A program made the position numbers and the translations under genes. Positions 1-15,012 of a stretch of 64,000 nucleotides of DNA are shown one piece after another. The notes under the pieces are model-generated. The model worked only from the letters and a program-made list of their open reading frames with translations. It did no database searches and had not been told where the DNA came from. The DNA is taken from NCBI RefSeq assembly GCF_020382885.2, contig NC_058514.1, positions 11,146,249-11,210,248 of the forward strand, given 5' to 3'. Source of the stretch: Scatophagus argus (taxonomy: Eukaryota > Chordata > Actinopteri > Scatophagidae). Position 1 is the first letter of the stretch. The number at the start of each line of letters is the position of its first letter.

Positions 1-1990
1 AATAAAAGTCTCTTAATAAGGATAAAAGGTGAAAACTCCATTTGGAATGTAAACCATTTATGTCAACTGTTAAGTTAAACTTACAATAGTGCTTTTATAG
101 CTAAAATTGGATCCATATGGTCACCCAAGGAGACCCCCATTAGGGGGAAAGCAGTGAAAACTTACCACTTGTATTGAATTTTTCCATCAAAACTGTGCTA
201 ATCTTTCCTACTGCAAAATGTTTTACTACCTCAGTTCCTACCTCAGTTGGGCAGCTTGCCAGCCTTTTTATATGGCAAACTCAAAGGCCAACCAAACCCA
301 AAACTTGTACTGACGCAATAAAAGCTTGTTCCCACTCAAATGATCAAATGGGATTTGCTTTTATGAAATCTCCTACACTAGCCCTGCGGCCTGTTTTGTC
401 CTCTCTTGTAGTATTTATGTAAACACTTACGCAGATACACACCAAACGTGTGCACGCAGAAAAAAAAAAGAGAACTCAGATACCAATGAGATAAGTTAGC
501 ATGGCTGATTCATGATGAAAAGTTCCATTATAGAAGAAGCTTGGTGGTGGAGCAGAGTGCGTATGTGAACGTGCACTTGAAGGGTTTCATGTGTGCAGTG
601 TGTGTGTGTGGTGGAAACTGCAGGCCTGGAGCTTTAGGGCTTAATTTCCAGTCATAGTTTCAATGAGGGCATCAGTGAGGTGGCACATACAGCACCCTGG
701 CTATGTGACATTAAGAAAAATAAATACTAGCTTAAGTCTAGATCATGTTAGATCTCTCTATATCTGGAATAAATTAGGCAAAAAAGGACAGTGAGCCTCT
801 TGAACTCATTAGTGTCCTAATGTGTCCAGAGTGTGAAAAGAAATACAAACATAATACATTTTACAAATGCAATTGTGCCATCTAATGCAATCTGCCATCT
901 AAATACAAGCACGTTTCAAACTTCACTTTGTCTTCCTTTTGACTTACTGACTGACTGCACTCAACAAATACACACACAGACACACATGCACACAAGCCTG
1001 ACCCTGGGTTAACACTGTCTGTGTGAACAGTGGAGTAAACCTAGGCTAAATATTCATCTGCTCATTAGTGAAAGGAGCATGTCACATATAAATGATCAGA
1101 GAAAACTTATACAAAAATATAAAGTGTGAAAGTGAAGGTGTGAGGGAATGTGTAGAAAGAGCTAATGAACGGTTATGCAATGTGGCTGCCAGATTAGGAG
1201 GCTGACTAAGGACCTGACATTGTTACATAATGCTGAGTCCAGACAGTAATCCATATAGCACACGACTAGTAGCTTTAACCTGTCCTGGACCACACTCTCG
1301 CTAAAAGGAAAAGTAGAAAAATGTATTCTTCATGTATTCTCAATGTGTTTTACTGTTTTACTGCTGCTGACACGGGATCCACTTATCCTAACATCTAACA
1401 TCTTTTCACACAAGAAAGTGGAAAGTGGCACACAGAAGTGAATCCATGTATAGCACACTACAAGCTAGAATGCTACCATTGGTCAATCAGCTTTCCTAGC
1501 TTCTTTCTTTCTTCTCTGTTGTTGCATTTTCATTCCAAAAAGCGTTGAGGGGGGTAAAAACTCACCGAGCTAATGTGCTTGACAAAGGCTTGCCAAAATT
1601 CGCTTAGCGAGCTTGTTAGCTTGGTCACTTACAAGATCTAAGTTAAGTTAAAAGGACAATATAACACCTGCACCATCAACAACAACTGTCTGCAAACCTC
1701 TTCTGTGGAGTAGTTTACATTCATACAGGTTGTTGCAACACAGTTCATAAGCCACGACAGCTCCTTCCATTTTGGACTCTCCTCCTCTCGTTCCCTCACA
1801 GGTCAACGTTGTTGTGACTGCTTGCTATTGGGGAATAGTGTGAATTCACAGACTAGAGTTCGCCAAAGATCAACAAACTCAGCGTGAAAAATTTTGTGTG
1901 AACTGGTTTTGCCACTAACTTGAATGCTTGCGTGACAGGGCATTAAGTGTTGATTCTCTTCCTTATGTACATCTTTTATCTTTTATCATT
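1..1990. other. Non-coding upstream flank, no gene recognised
   Basis: This stretch has only short open frames with no family resemblance and no linked splice signals. It is AT-rich with a short CA-rich tract near 970-990. It lies upstream of pim3 and may be spacer or intron of an unseen neighbour. I see nothing else that can be supported. Confidence 0.5.
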
Positions 1991-1997
1991 TATGCAG

Positions 1998-2055
1998 GAG
2001 TCTTTTACAAGACAATCTTCACATCAGCGCACCCTTCTATGAGGCCACTGCTAAG
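1998..2055 (+). other. Exon-like segment of unknown origin
   Basis: A 58-nt segment is framed by a plausible acceptor (TTTATGCAG ending at 1997) and a plausible donor (AAG|GTAAAC). One frame reads through it and ends in APFYEATAK, which resembles the G5 box (E-x-S-A-K) of Ras-like GTPases. No other exon of such a gene was found nearby, and the open frame runs on to a stop at 2242-2244. It may be chance, a pseudogene fragment or one exon of an unseen gene. Confidence 0.15.
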
Positions 2056-2492
2056 GTAAACATGCCTGCACAGAACATAATACATGTAAATCCTGCACAC
2101 ATGTTGAGGAACCTAATCCCAGCACGATGCATGACAAATTCAGGCCCTCAGATTTCCCTGGCAGAGAGCACCAGCTCAACCAAGCTGGATCGATTTCAAT
2201 CGGAGGCTTACCAAAATGATGTGGCTGCCACCGGACTAGCGTGATGGGGCTAATAATAACCTCGGCCGACCCCGAGGCTCTGATGTGGCCACGTACCCTC
2301 TGGTGTGTCTGGTTTTATGTGTCCCCAGTGAAATCCATCAAATTACAGATGCAAACGCAGCCGGACCCCTCATCAAAACTATTTCAGCTCGCTGACACAG
2401 TTTACTAAAGCAGTAATTAGAGCAAAGGAAAATGGGAGGCATCCCAGGCACGCGGAGGAAAAGAAAGACAGAGCAAAAATGAAGAAACAGAG

Positions 2493-2526
2493 GAGAGAGA
2501 CAGAGACAGAGACAGAGACAGAGAGG
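2493..2526. repeat. GAGACA simple repeat
   Basis: Imperfect tandem GAGACA/GAGA units, seen directly. The open frames across it on both strands are low-complexity artefacts. Confidence 0.8.
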
Positions 2527-3995
2527 AGGGCGGACAGTGACAGCTCATCGGTGGACCACAAGTCATATTTCTTTTGCTCCCTCTGCTCCCTCCCTTCGCC
2601 GTTTCCTCTACATCCACGGATCAAAGGATTGGTGAACATAAATAAAAGCCCTGATGATGATTTCCCATGAGAGCTGTGAACAACTGCATAGCACGCGTTC
2701 ATACGAAGCCACGGCAAAACAGCTGTCTGTGCTTCTGCTGTCAGCATGCCTGGTTGGCCAACTGCCTGACTGCCTGACTTGCTACTCAACTGGTTCACAC
2801 CACCAAGAGAGAGAAAAAAATGATTACACTCATGAATACTTCATATTTCCACTGGTCCTTGTTTAGGGCAAAGTCTGGTAAAACCTGGATTTATTTATAC
2901 ATAACACACATGAATACTTTGGAGAATAGGATTAGGAGAGCCATGCTGTATATTATATGAATTATTTAGTTTGAACCTGTACTATTGTGTTCATTCGTAG
3001 TAGCGGTAGTAGTTGTTTTGCATAACTGCACCTCAATAAGGACAGACAAAGTGAAAGAGGAGTGATGATTATTATTTTTATGCATCCATGTGTGTCTTTT
3101 TTACACCCAGGATCATGCGATTGCTGTTCCAGCATACAGAGCATGAAAAGCAGTGCATCCTCTGGACAGGACACGAGTCTATCACAGCGCTGACACTTAA
3201 TATTATTGCAGTCCTTACACCTTCGCCCCATCCCCTTCTCATTATTTGCACGTAGGACATAACATCCTCGGGGCTCTCCCAAATAGTATTTTGGTGCACC
3301 TGTTGCAGCTGCTCATAGTAGAGAATAGGGAGTACATACCATTTTTCATACCTTTCTCTTCAGCTAAGATGGCTTCATGTGAAGTGACACTTCATTCAAA
3401 AGTGCAAATGAGAAGAGACCGGTTTTGGGGTAAGAGCCATCGACAGGAAAAACTCATTCAAGCAAATAACTGCAAGCAATTTAGTATTTCCAGTTCAACT
3501 GAGCTGATCTGTTTGGAGGAAACACACAGAAATACTGGCAAGCTTTAAGTGAAAAGATGCAGGATATTTGGCTTTTGAAAGAATTGTGGAGTACACTTCA
3601 AAAAAAAACAACAACAAAACCTTTCACCTTAAAGTGAGCCTTTAAGCCTTTAACAATGACTGTATGGGTCAGAACCACAGTGCCTCTAAAAGTGAAACCA
3701 AACCACAGCATAATCATGCAGGAGAGGTGGGAGGTTTTTCCTGCGGGGAACAGGCTGTTACTAGCACATTTTCTTTGAACTTTAATCCAAAAAACCCATA
3801 GAACTCTTTGTCATTTATGCAAAGGTTTTGGAAAATAAAAGCAAATCAACCCCTGAAGTTCTTCTATATTCATTCAACACAATCTGCTTGTAATACATCA
3901 CAGTAGTGCATCCCTTAGAATGCAAAAAGTGTACGTCTGGGAGCACTTCACGCATTCTCTTTAAGGGAACACAGAGTTGTTACTTTTTCAATACA

Positions 3996-3998
<3 letters not shown>

Positions 3999-4032
<34 letters not shown>
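3999..4032. repeat. (AT)n microsatellite
   Basis: An uninterrupted AT dinucleotide run of about 17 units. Confidence 0.95.
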
Positions 4033-4034
<2 letters not shown>

Positions 4035-4289
4035 TGAAAAATAAAATAGCATAAAACCACACACAAATGTTTTGATGCTATGTATGTTCTCAATATATAC
4101 TGGTATGAAGGATAATGAACTGTAGGTATGAGAATGAAAACACTGCAGGTTAGTCCATAGGCTGTTAGTCTGCTATCAAATATAACCTGAGCATGTGTGT
4201 GTGTGCACATTTACATAACTTTGCAGTCTGCAGGCCTATAGTAAGATAAGTTTCCCTGAAACTCTCTGATGCTTCTGTTTGGTTAGTGG

Positions 4290-4290
<1 letters not shown>

Positions 4291-4332
<42 letters not shown>

Positions 4333-4342
4333 CACACACACA
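4291..4342. repeat. (CA)n microsatellite
   Basis: A CA dinucleotide run of about 26 units with one CG interruption near 4325. Confidence 0.95.
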
Positions 4343-5019
4343 TGCATACACAGGTTATCAGAGGTAGCAGAAGATAAAAAGTGGAAAGTTCACTGAGAGC
4401 CAAGGTCATGTCAGATGCATAACAGTAAAACTAGAAAGTTTACCTTCTGAAAAGGGACAGCTGCCTCCACAAGCCTAACTGTGTTTTCATGTGCTATTCT
4501 TGTTATCGTGATACCGTGCTATTTTGTTTTCATACTCATGTCCATGCATGACATAGTGTTCTCATGTATCATTATTATGTATCATCCTTCAAATACTGCC
4601 TGTGAGTAATGTAGAGCCCATTGCAGCGTCATCCTTGGACAGTTATCATTAAATTTGGAGACAGATGCACATGCAATAACATGCAGTGTGTACTCTGATG
4701 TTACTCCCAGTATATTATTGTTTTAGATTGGTCTTATTTAGCAATTTTATGTATGATATTTGTATATATTTTTAACATTTCTTTTAATTTCAGATATTTG
4801 TATAAGTTGTGTTATTTGTCATATGTTGCTTCTCTGTAACTCACCATTATCAAGAGATATTTCATCTCAATTACACTTTTTGAAAGAATAAATAGAAATA
4901 TGTAATTCTTTGTAAACCTATGTAAAAAATTGAACTTTCCCCTCCAACCAATAACTCCCCTGTCCATCTCTCACTGCAGAGCTGCGGCGGAGAAGGGAGG
5001 GGACAGGCCGTCTCAGAAT

Positions 5020-5470
5020 TGCCGCCACGTGCGCTCAAATGCCTGCTTTATTATAATAACTTTTTCTGGATTGGTCCAGATAGAAAACACAGTATTTATA
5101 TACGACATCTAATTGGTCATCGCCTCGGAGTCAATAGTGAACACAGCGCAGAGCTTCCAGACAAGGGATTCTTGGGCGTCTCGTACTATGAGAAAGTAGT
5201 GCGCGGTGAAAAAGATCGTATCGATAATATTTTCGAATAAAAGTGTAATAGAATTACAATGTGAGTCCAGCAGTTTAATGTAAATGTACATCTAGTAAAA
5301 GAGGACGAAGTGACGCTGGGATTAAGCGAACGTGTCGGCTTGTATTGGTGGCGGAGGGATACTAGCGTCACACTGCGCGTCAAAATATTGGCTTGTGGAG
5401 ACCGCGCCAAAGCTCAGACAGCGGCCACTCTTCAGGATATCAACATACTGCGGAGGGCATTTAAACGCAC
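5020..5470 (+). promoter_or_regulatory. Putative pim3 promoter region
   Basis: The 450 bases before the pim3 leader are dense in promoter motifs. There is a CACGTG E-box at 5026-5031 and four inverted CCAAT boxes (ATTGG at 5070-5074, 5112-5116, 5344-5348 and 5387-5391). CRE-type half sites lie at 5311-5315 (TGACG) and near 5364-5368 (CGTCA). A TATA-like stretch lies near 5093-5102 and an ATTTAAA stretch near 5459. NF-Y binding to CCAAT boxes is established biology; use at this gene is inferred. The start of transcription cannot be fixed from sequence; the long GC-rich leader up to the ATG at 5807 fits the long leaders of PIM mRNAs. Confidence 0.5.
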
Positions 5471-5806
5471 TCTCCTGTCGCTCCAACTATTATACACATC
5501 GCACTGTTCGGTCTTTACGACTTAGGGGGACTGTTTTCGTCTGTTGCACTTGAGTCGAGACACAGAAGCCAAGTTTCATGCCGGTTTTCGGGAATCGGTG
5601 TGCGACTCAACGGTCGTGACACGACTTTGACGGGCGCGGTGCGGCGGAGTTGGCGCACTGCTGGACTGGATATATTATTCGCTTGAAGCCAAGACGGTCT
5701 GCACCATTTATATTGCGCCTGAACCCACTTCTCTTCTGACTGTAGTGGTTGCTCTGACTCTTAGCGGGTGAATAGGGATCGTCTACGCCGGGTTTTCAGT
5801 GTGAAT

Positions 5807-8649
<2,843 letters not shown>

Positions 8650-9230
8650 GGATGGTTCTGATGGACTGAAAAGACTTTGTGGGGAAAGAAGGGGTTTGGA
8701 TGGAGGGAGTGATATGGACTTAAGGCCAGCAGCCTGTAGCCCAACTGGCCTGTCAGTGGCCGGGCGCTTCACTCAGCTGGTCCAGCTAGAAAAATATAAT
8801 TTTCCTGTTTTTGTAGGGAATTTTTAATTTATTACCATTTGTTCTTCCTTATCTTACCCCCCCCATCTCCTCTTTTTTTCTTTGAGTTGATTATACTTGT
8901 TTCCTAATCGGGAACATTTTTCTGTTTGGGCGGTCTTACCAGCACTATTTATTCACACCCCCCCTCCCTCTTTTTTAACTTTATTTCACTTACTTTGTTA
9001 CTAGGCTGGTATATGCAGCTGGCAAGGCCCTCCTATCAGACATGGCTGCTCTCATAGAGCTTTGAGAAAAATCTTTTTATTTAAATGTTTTAATTTTGAT
9101 TTTGTAGTGCCTTTTTTGGGGAAGCTGCTTTTCTGGGGGCTTTTGTCAACAACTGTTGTTTTTTTGGATTTGCCCTGGCCTGGTGGCTAAGTTGTCTGTA
9201 CTGTGATGGAATTGGTGGGGTTTGAGGCAG

Positions 9231-9262
9231 TTTTTTTGTTTGTTTGTTTGTTTGTTTTTTTT
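9231..9262 (+). repeat. (GTTT)n tract in the pim3 3' UTR
   Basis: Several tandem GTTT units flanked by T runs, seen directly inside the 3' UTR. Confidence 0.8.
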
Positions 9263-9826
9263 CATCCCCCTCTCCTCTCCATCACTGTTAGCCAACCAGC
9301 CTCCAGCCAAGAGGCTAAGATAGCATTAGATAGGAGAGAAGGAGGTGGGGGCTCTTCCTGACAATGGAATACTTGAAAAACTCTTGACTCAACTCTGTGT
9401 CGCTCTCTTTAACGCTGCTCACTCACTCTATAGCCTGAACAGGTGTTTGGAAACTGGATCCTGTCTTTTCTGAATGTCTACAAAACGTCAACACTCATAC
9501 ACCTCCCCCATGACCACCACCACCTCTTTCCCCCTTTTCCCCCACGCCTGTTGCAGGGTGTATTGCCCTCTTGACGTATCTTTTGTTTTTGCCTCCCACC
9601 ATCTCACTGCTTGACACTACATAGCCCCCACCCCTGGCTTCCCTCAGGGTTTGGGGTGTGAAATGCACAATCAATGCAATATTCATGGACTCAATTATGT
9701 ATTTTTTTTTTTTTTTCAACAAATATTGTACAGCGCGTTTTTTTCCCCCTCTTTTTGTGTGTACTTTTTTTCTCCCCATTTGCTTTTAATTTATTTGTAA
9801 ACATGTAGACATTCCACACTCTGTGG

Positions 9827-9844
9827 TTATTTATTTATTTATTG
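9827..9844 (+). promoter_or_regulatory. AU-rich mRNA instability element in the pim3 3' UTR
   Basis: Three overlapping ATTTA pentamers (from 9829, 9833 and 9837) lie inside TTATTTATTTATTTATTG, which includes the nonamer TTATTTATT. Clustered overlapping pentamers define class II AU-rich elements that bring about rapid mRNA decay. This suits a kinase whose activity is set by mRNA level. Function here is inferred. Confidence 0.6.
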
Positions 9845-10015
9845 TCTTTGCTTAAAAGCCCCCCCCCCCTAAAAATTTGCATATCCTTCTTGGTATTTGG
9901 TTTGCATTCCTATAACTTATTTTTACATTTCACTTTTTTTTTTTTGAGATGTGGAGGATGCACTGAAGCAGTTGTCGATGTAAAGCAGAATAAAACAAGT
10001 TTACTTAAATTTGAG

Positions 10016-12621
10016 GAGCATTTGAATGTTATTTAACTACTTAAAAAAAAGAAAAGGTCTGTTGGTAATGTTGAATGGCAAAGTATCAGAGAAATCCATC
10101 TGGTTTCTGTACTGTCAAGAATAATCTGAGTTACATGGAAAATTGAACATCAGATGGAGCAGCTCTCGTAGTTGTCACATAGCCTCACAATGGAGACCTT
10201 TCAGTTCAGCTGTGTGACTTGTGGCTGTGAAGGATGGATCTCGCTATTTTTTGATACAAAAGTTTCAATTAAACATGCATTTTTATGTACAGAAACAAGT
10301 CTGGTGTCGTGATCATTTTGGACGTGGTGTGTTACAGTTACACGATCCACAACATTGAACATTTGGTTAAATAAACGCATACCACAGCAAGATATTTTAG
10401 GCTCATGGGGTAAAAATGACAGCAGAACTCCCAGACTTTGCGTGATGCATGCTTGCAAATGAAGGCTTAACACCTTGTGCATACATTAATGAAACCCCCA
10501 GCCAGTATTCATCTGCCTGACAGCACTTCCTCAGGAGGCCAATATACATGTCCAATATCGCACGTGGTTCATTTACACTGCCTATAGTACTAATAGTAAC
10601 GTTGTTACACGTGACACGACTGACGACGTGGCTGAGGAGAAACATCACAGGACCCATTAACTGGATGACAACCTGCAGCAACCACAGGCCTAACAAGAGA
10701 CAGATGTGTCTCAAGAGCCGAGGGGAGAAGAGGGAGCGATGCTGGCATGACAGAGGAAAAGAAGGAAAGAGGAGTGGGGATATGGTGCATCATCTTACAC
10801 GCAGCCTCTAAAATACAACCGATTGTTTTGCCATGTTTTGCCTCCTGCTTGCCTACCTACCTTGGACACAGGAGTGTTTATGTGTGTGTAAGTGTGTGAG
10901 GGGTTTCCAGGAAGCAGCAGTGAGTGGTGACATTGTGAAGGTGTGCTTTATCTGAGGAGGTGCTGCCCCCTCTGGTGAGTCAGTGCCATTAGCTTTTTAA
11001 ACTGGTCCACTGAGTAAAGCTGAAACAGAATTGCTAGTGATTCCCTCTGTGAAGCCTTTAACAAATGTTATATTTTATTTCTGAAAGAGAGACAGATAAA
11101 TATGGATTTTTTTTTTTTTTTGGAACGACAGAAACCTCAGTGGCTCAGGAAACCCACGCTTTCCAGACATCACCCCTAAAGTCCTTTTCCCAGTGTGAAA
11201 AAAAAGTTAGTAGCTCAGCCAGTTGTCTACACATGTTCAGTTATACTTGACTGGCTGCTTCCAATTCGAGTGAAGTAGAGACATATGGCCACTTGAAGAC
11301 TTCACAAGACAGCTGCTCCTTAAATCTTCTCAGGGATCTAATTCCTGATAAAGAGATTGATTTATAAGCTTGGGAAAAAAAGGAGCAGACTTACTTTTTT
11401 TAAGTTACCCTTTGGGATATAGATCTTAGTATATGGAGCAAACAAGTTGAGACATTTAAAATTCACTTATTTGCTTGTGTTTTTTTTTTCTCTAGGGTTT
11501 CCTTAGACAATACAGATGCCACTCTCTAAATGTGAGAAAACAGGGATTTAATTTAGTTTAGCATAAAGACTGGAAACTCCTTCTTGGCCAGCACCAGTAA
11601 CTTCCAGACATCTCTGCTGGTTAGTACAGCGCAACCCATGTAAAAAAAAAAAACAGCAAACTGCGGTCATGACATTTTGGTCTTGGTACAGATTTGACAG
11701 CCTATTTCCCACAATGGAGAAGTGTTATTGCAATGTTCAGAAATGGTACATAAAATTTAAGCCAGGATCACCAGCTGTTAGTGCAGGAATTGGGATGTGC
11801 TATAGCTGAAGAAGCCTCTCTTAATCAATCTGAAACTTAATCCATACAAGCACCCCTGCACCACCCTGTAATAAAACACAGAGCTATAAATGATCGCTGG
11901 TGTCAGACTCAATACGTTGACATCTGTGTTTCTATATGCGTCCCTGGTAATCCTCCATTGTCTTTGTGTCCCCGGGCTTTTTGACATGCAAATTACCAGC
12001 AACTTGTCTTCATCAGCATCCCTTCTGCTCAGACTGAAGACTATAGCGAGGCCTCATCCACTCTCACCGTGAAATCCTCATTAAATCTAGCAGGGCATAT
12101 GCCACAGTGTTGTCTCCTTCAGCTGAAGTCTGATCCCACAGGCTGGTTAATATCATCCATCACTGCCACTTAGTTTGACTCTATAAAGATTCCAGTGCTT
12201 TGTAGCAAACTAATGCTAATGAAAGATCATATGGTATGAGTTAAGGGAACATTTGATAATTTAGGCCACACTTTGCTTTTTGGACCAAACTGTTCTGGGG
12301 ACTCTCTGAGAGGAACTGCACCCAAGAGCTACATTCTTTCAAGGGCTTTTTTTTCTCCCCTGTTTGAAAGTCCTGTGCACACCGAAAATAGGAAAACTGA
12401 AGTGACGTTAGCTGGCTTTCAGTCGGTACAGCAAAGTCACTTCTGCTCGACATACAGCAACAACCTGATGGACATTTTGCCTGTCCATTTTAAGGGCTAT
12501 TGTTTCCAGCTGTTTGTTACATGGCTAACGTTTTACACAGGTTTTTTTAAAATGGCAGTTGACGGTGCTGCATTGGCTCATGTGTTCAGCTGATCATCTT
12601 ATACTTGTGTCCAATCATTGT
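10016..12621. other. Spacer downstream of pim3, no gene recognised
   Basis: No coding exon supported. At about 11550-11580 the words TTTAGCATAAAGACTGGAAAC match a common teleost repeat, a second copy of which is seen near 42200-42590. The rest is unremarkable AT-rich sequence with short T and A runs. Confidence 0.5.
11545..11600 (+). repeat. Fragment of a teleost MITE-like repeat
   Basis: The words AGTTTAGCATAAAGACTGG and GAAAC resemble the arm of the fold-back element at 42200-42590 (GTTAGCTTAGCAAAAAGACT). It is short and diverged. Assignment is by sight. Confidence 0.35.
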
Positions 12622-12834
12622 ACACTTATGTCACTCAGGGTTCCTCTTGTGCTGGGAAAGTACCCACACTGAAGTAGGAGCTCAACCACAGCAAGTTCCT
12701 TTTTAATGTATCCACACTGCAAGAACTATAAACTATCATGGCTGTTAGAACTGAGTTTCTAAGGAACTTTTTTGGCTCATTCTTCAGATCAGGTACTCTC
12801 CCAGTGCAAGAAGAACCTTGGGTGACGTAACTGT
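12622..12834. mobile_element. Fold-back MITE-like element with long terminal inverted repeats
   Basis: The left end (12622-12664) is the imperfect reverse complement of the right end (12792-12834). The best 29 bases (12636-12664 against 12792-12820) differ at about five positions, and pairing continues outward past ATGTCACT / GGTGACGTA and weakly inward. The element has no coding capacity and is about 213 bp long. It resembles non-autonomous DNA transposons common in teleosts. A target-site duplication could not be defined, so the exact ends and the superfamily are open. Confidence 0.6.
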
Positions 12835-15010
12835 CGGCGAGAGTGTATTTTCCAAAATGTGAAACTGTTCTTTCAGCTAAGAGCCAGTCACTGTAATTAT
12901 GCAACTTCTTTAAATGTGGATGTGTGAAGCATCAGGGGTGCTAGACAGTTATGGTAAGGTGTTGAGTTGGAGGAGTAGAGAAAACTTTTTGAATAAAATG
13001 TGAAAAAAATTCTGCTGGATGTATTTGCTATAATGGAATTTACATTTATTGGGGGGTTGCTATTTTTGATTTGCTGTAATATCTTTCATTGTAATTTAAA
13101 ATTGTATTTTATTAACTATTGCTTATTGTCTGTTTCTGATTGCTTGTAAAATGCTTTGCAACTCGTTATGCAAAGTGCTTTTGAATAACGGTACGTGTTT
13201 TGTGAATGTACTTGAAGCAAATATACATATTATACATACTATAACATAATGCTTCAGTTGTTTTTCTCTGTTATTCAATATTCTGTGAACAAAAGTGCTG
13301 GCACGTTCAGGATTTCAGTGGTGGCCATCATAGGTGACAACTCGACAGACACAGAGGAAGATGCCAGATGGACTCGGGGCCTGAGGGCCCCGATGGGCAC
13401 AGATGGGTGGGTGGGTGGCATCCACACAGGCAGAGCAGGAGGCAGCGCCAGCACCAAGACAAGGAAAGGGAGAGAGAGAGATCACACCACCACCAGTGAT
13501 ACTACACTTCACACTACTTCTCTGTCTCTGTGTCCAGGCATCTGACCTTTTGAATAAGGACCTGTGCTCATATGTATGCATGACTTTGCGTGAGTGCATG
13601 AACTTACATTTAACTTTTAACTTCAGAATCAGAAACGTTTAAATATCAGAATCAGAATACTTTTGAATAATCTGAACAAAAAGAACAATCGACATTTGCC
13701 ATGTCTAAACTCTGTGCATCCAAAAAAACTTGCTGGAAAGTGTGTTGCATTATTGAAACAGCCTCTCCTCACTGTGACATAAACGTTCATTTAAGAGGGT
13801 GATTCTGAAGTTTATTTTTAAAATTTTGATAGGTTTGACAGCATAAGTAATGTAATAGGTCAGATGAAATGGAGATGAAGCTTGCCTGTCTTTATTACAT
13901 ATGTGTCCTTTTCCTTGAATCATGTTTATGTACTTGTGTGTACGCCTTTACTATTAATCCTCAGGGTTGTAAGAGGCCTGACTGCCTGCTCTGGAGGCCT
14001 CCTGCTCTCCGTTACCCAGAGCAGAGCCTCCGCAGGGACTTTCCACTGGTTTGGCTCAGCGTTCATCAAAAGCTGTGCCACTGCCAGAGAGGAGTACCTG
14101 GCTGCCCAGCTGGTGGGAACCTGCTGCCTTCGCCGAGCACCATGAAGTAACTCATTGTTCTAGGTCGACAGGACTCGCTGTAAACATACGGGTAGGGCGT
14201 GTTTCAGGAGACGGAGAAAGACACACACGGGAAGACACGAGACGTTCACACAGACAAGGCAAACACATGCAGTTGTATAAGGCCGGGAGATATACATGCG
14301 CACACAAACAGATCCCTGAGATTAAATAGACGCAGGGCTACAAAGCCCCGCTCCATCCTGCAGACTCTGCTGCTGTTGCCAAGCTTCCCAGACAACAACA
14401 ACAACAACTGCAGATCTCAGCAGGTGAACTGAGGTGACTGCAACAGCTTAATATTCCCAAGGCAGAACAGTTTGTCCATCATGTCTAATTGTGAGCGTGT
14501 TTGTGTAAGAGAGAGACAGAAACGTGCTCAGAGGGATGTATTGGAAAAAAAATGAGAGGAAGGTGAGAAGAAAGCAGTGATTAAAGGGGATAGAGGGGGG
14601 GAGGGAAAGAGAGATAGAGATCTTAATCGTTCTTCCTTTTTACAAGCTTGTAACGTGATCAAAGGAATCATTGACCTGGTGCTCATTTTGCCCTGTGGTT
14701 GTTATCTGTTGCTCCAGCATGATGAGACGAGCCCATTCTGCCAGTGAAACGGGACACTATTTCTTGGAAATTTTAGTTCCAAAAACAACATTTCTTAGCA
14801 GCCAGTTGTTATGTTGTTGTAACGAGAAACAGAATTGTTAAATGAAAACAACTGAATAACGATGATACATGACATGAAAGTATCATGTGACGAGAAAAGA
14901 ATTTTCTCTGTTTGAAAGACAATTTGCAGGATGTTTTTCTCTTGGTAAAAGCAATACACTGCTGTATTGTTGAACAGTATTTATTGTAGTTTTGCATTTG
15001 GAAGATACTA
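12835..15010. other. Spacer with a GC-rich exon-like island
   Basis: Mostly AT-rich spacer. The exception is 13964-14146, a GC-rich block after a consensus-like acceptor (TTAATCCTCAG) with long open frames. It is listed under findings because no family could be assigned. Confidence 0.4.
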
Positions 15011-15012
15011 CT

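Larger units (their letters stand above)
2056..4980. other. Non-coding spacer upstream of pim3
   Basis: No coding exon could be supported here. The region holds a GAGACA-type simple repeat (about 2493-2526), an AT microsatellite (3999-4032) and a CA microsatellite (4291-4342). The remaining sequence is AT-rich without recognisable structure. Confidence 0.5.
8650..10015 (+). other. pim3 3' UTR with polyadenylation signal
   Basis: The sequence after the pim3 stop is T-rich and non-coding up to an AATAAA signal at 9989-9994, which predicts a transcript end near 10010. It includes a (GTTT)n tract at 9231-9262 and an AU-rich element at 9827-9844. The length of about 1.36 kb is inferred from the signal only. 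Confidence 0.7.

Noticed and set aside
4291-4342. Tandem array as a CRISPR-like repeat
   Set aside because: It is a dinucleotide microsatellite without spacers in an animal genome.
5585-5594. STAT-like TTC..GAA motif in the pim3 leader
   Set aside because: The half sites TTCGGGAA are two bases apart instead of three, so it does not match the standard GAS element.
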